DNA of 64,000 nt, taken from assembly GCA_964458385.1 (NCBI GenBank), contig CAYWIS010000003.1, forward strand, positions 18,612 to 82,611, read 5' to 3'. Numbering within the stretch: position 1 is the first letter of the stretch; each line of letters opens with the position of its first letter. The notes under the pieces were generated by a model. It saw nothing but the letters and a program-made list of their open reading frames with translations, was not told the origin of the DNA and ran no database searches. The stretch comes from JAHWKS01 sp964458385 (GTDB lineage Bacteria > Planctomycetota > Planctomycetia > Pirellulales > Pirellulaceae). Below, piece by piece: positions 63,197 to 64,000 of this stretch. The position numbers were made by a program, and so were the translations under genes.

Positions 63197-63254
63197 AACA
63201 CGGCGGCAAATTCCGCACGTTGCCATGGCAGGTGCGGCAATTTGCCGCCGTGTT
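63197..63254. terminator. Long 22-bp hairpin before the sulfatase gene
   Basis: The 22-base arm at 63197-63218 pairs with 63232-63254 throughout, with one bulged C. The 13-nt loop holds a further palindrome, TGCCATGGCA. The hairpin lies 65 bases after the stop of the repeat protein and 49 bases before the sulfatase ATG. No U tract follows directly. It may be a terminator, a recoding or processing site, or a repeat element. Confidence 0.5.
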
Positions 63255-63302
63255 GCTCGTTTCTTGCAGCTCGTCCCCCATGCAACGTAAAGGTCGATCG
63301 CA

Positions 63303-64000
63303 ATGGCTCGTCTTGACCTCTTTCTTGCCGCCCTCGTCTGGAGCGTTTTGTCGTCAACCGTCGCCGCAGCAGAGAAGCCGCTCAACTTCGTCTTCTTCCT
63401 CGTTGACGACCTGGGGTACATGGACGTTAGTTGCAATAACCCCGATACGTTCTATGAAACCGCCGAACATTCAGCGTTTGGCCGAAAGCGGGCTGCGATT
63501 TACCGATGGATATGCGGCCAATCCCGTCTGTAGCCCGACGCGGTATAGCATCATGACGGGTAAATACCCGACGCGCGTCCAAGCAACCAACTGGTTCTCA
63601 GGCGATCGAGCCGGGCGTTTCCTCCCGGCCTTGCTCCAGGACAAGATGCCACGGGAGGAAGTTACGATCGCCGAGGCGCTCCGGCAGCACGGTTATACAA
63701 CATTCTTTGCCGGCAAGTGGCACTTGGGGCCAACCGCCGAATATTGGCCGGAACACCAGGGGTTTGACATCAATCGCGGCGGCATACATGCCGGCGGCCC
63801 TTATGGCGGAAATCGGTATTTTTCTCCTTATGCGAATCCACGATTGGAAGATGGTCCACCGGGCGAGCACCTCCCCGACCGGTTAGCAAGCGAAACAGCC
63901 GCCTTTATTGAAACGCATCGAGACTCACCATTTTTCGCCTATTTGGCGTTCTACTCGGTCCACACGCCGCTCATGGCGCGGGCCGACCTCCAGCGGACGT
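63303..64000 (+). CDS. Sulfatase, apparent 1-nt frameshift, cut by the window end
   Basis: The frame from the ATG at 63303 encodes a signal peptide (about 1-22) and the sulfatase N-terminus 'NFVFFLVDDLGYMDVSC' with the metal-binding Asp-Asp pair. It continues to 'NPDTFYET', then drops into a wrong frame and stops at 63533. From 63463 the next frame restores 'PNIQRLAESGLRFTDGYAA', then the sulfatase active-site motif C-S-P-T-R (Cys codon 63529-63531, the site of formylglycine formation), 'SIMTGKYPTRVQ' and 'GYTTFFAGKWHLG'. It stays open to 64000. One extra base near 63459-63465 explains the shift. It may be a sequencing or assembly error or a genuine pseudogene. Arylsulfatases of this family are highly multiplied in planctomycetes and degrade sulfated polysaccharides. 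Confidence 0.88.

Noticed and set aside
1..64000. tRNA, rRNA and CRISPR arrays
   Set aside because: No T-loop-like GGTTCRA motifs with matching acceptor stems, no rRNA-like conserved blocks and no regularly spaced direct repeats were seen in the gaps; a covariance scan would be decisive.

Overview
The window looks like a chromosomal stretch of a Planctomycetota bacterium, probably related to the Pirellulales; I cannot place it below phylum with confidence. The evidence is the gene families: three PSCyt1-DUF1549-DUF1553 cytochrome proteins, two DUF1501 proteins with Tat signals, a HEAT/cytochrome c protein, Hanks-type kinases with unusual extra domains, a sulfatase, PQQ-type propellers, an SHD1 domain and a stand-alone formyltransferase/hydrolase subunit C. 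Two runs of exactly ten Ns (47882-47891 and 54526-54535) show that this is a gapped draft or metagenome assembly. Genes are mostly single or in short groups, Shine-Dalgarno sites are patchy, and several genes appear to start at GTG. I saw no tRNA, rRNA or CRISPR array.

1-10.3 kb: a 5'-truncated HEAT/cytochrome c protein, a membrane Ser/Thr kinase with a TPR-like tail, a Pro/Ala-rich lipoprotein, a PSCyt1-DUF1549-DUF1553 protein, and a HEAT plus beta-propeller protein. 10.6-17.2 kb: coenzyme B12-dependent ribonucleotide reductase (nrdJ), with a promoter and a correctly spaced NrdR-box pair, then rplU (without rpmA beside it) and a thioredoxin-NHL lipoprotein. 17.5-26.2 kb: an alpha/beta hydrolase fold without its serine nucleophile, a MoxR ATPase, a kinase fused to a degenerate receiver, a Nif3-like protein, an M32 carboxypeptidase, a Tat-exported Gfo/Idh/MocA protein and a Nudix hydrolase.

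26.3-29.2 kb is the only gene-poor, accessory-looking part. It holds a small winged-helix-like ORF with a palindrome against its start codon, a frameshifted IS630-type transposase remnant, a PilZ-like gene and three consecutive hairpins. 29.2-39 kb: HNH endonuclease, BioF2/FemAB-like acyltransferase, M50 protease, DUF2721 protein, SHD1/PQQ protein, agmatine deiminase, then fhcC followed by an FdhF/YdeP-like molybdopterin oxidoreductase.

39-49.5 kb is a minus-strand cluster of two tandem [PSCyt1-DUF1549-DUF1553 + DUF1501] pairs, one with a LamG-like insertion, below a GntR/FCD regulator. Such clusters are usually read as exported systems for complex organic matter. 50-57 kb: thioredoxin-like protein, YgfZ, a LarA-like protein, a small conserved protein, Lgt carrying an inserted tandem PDZ module, and a fused AroD-AroE. 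57-63 kb: a BlaI/M56 sensor pair, then a 1397-residue protein made of secretin N-type repeats but with no secretin barrel. The window ends in a sulfatase that carries an apparent 1-nt frameshift and is cut by the window end.

The most interesting items are the Lgt-PDZ architecture, the barrel-less secretin-repeat protein beside BlaI/M56, the fhcC-oxidoreductase pair, and the NrdR-box pair at nrdJ.
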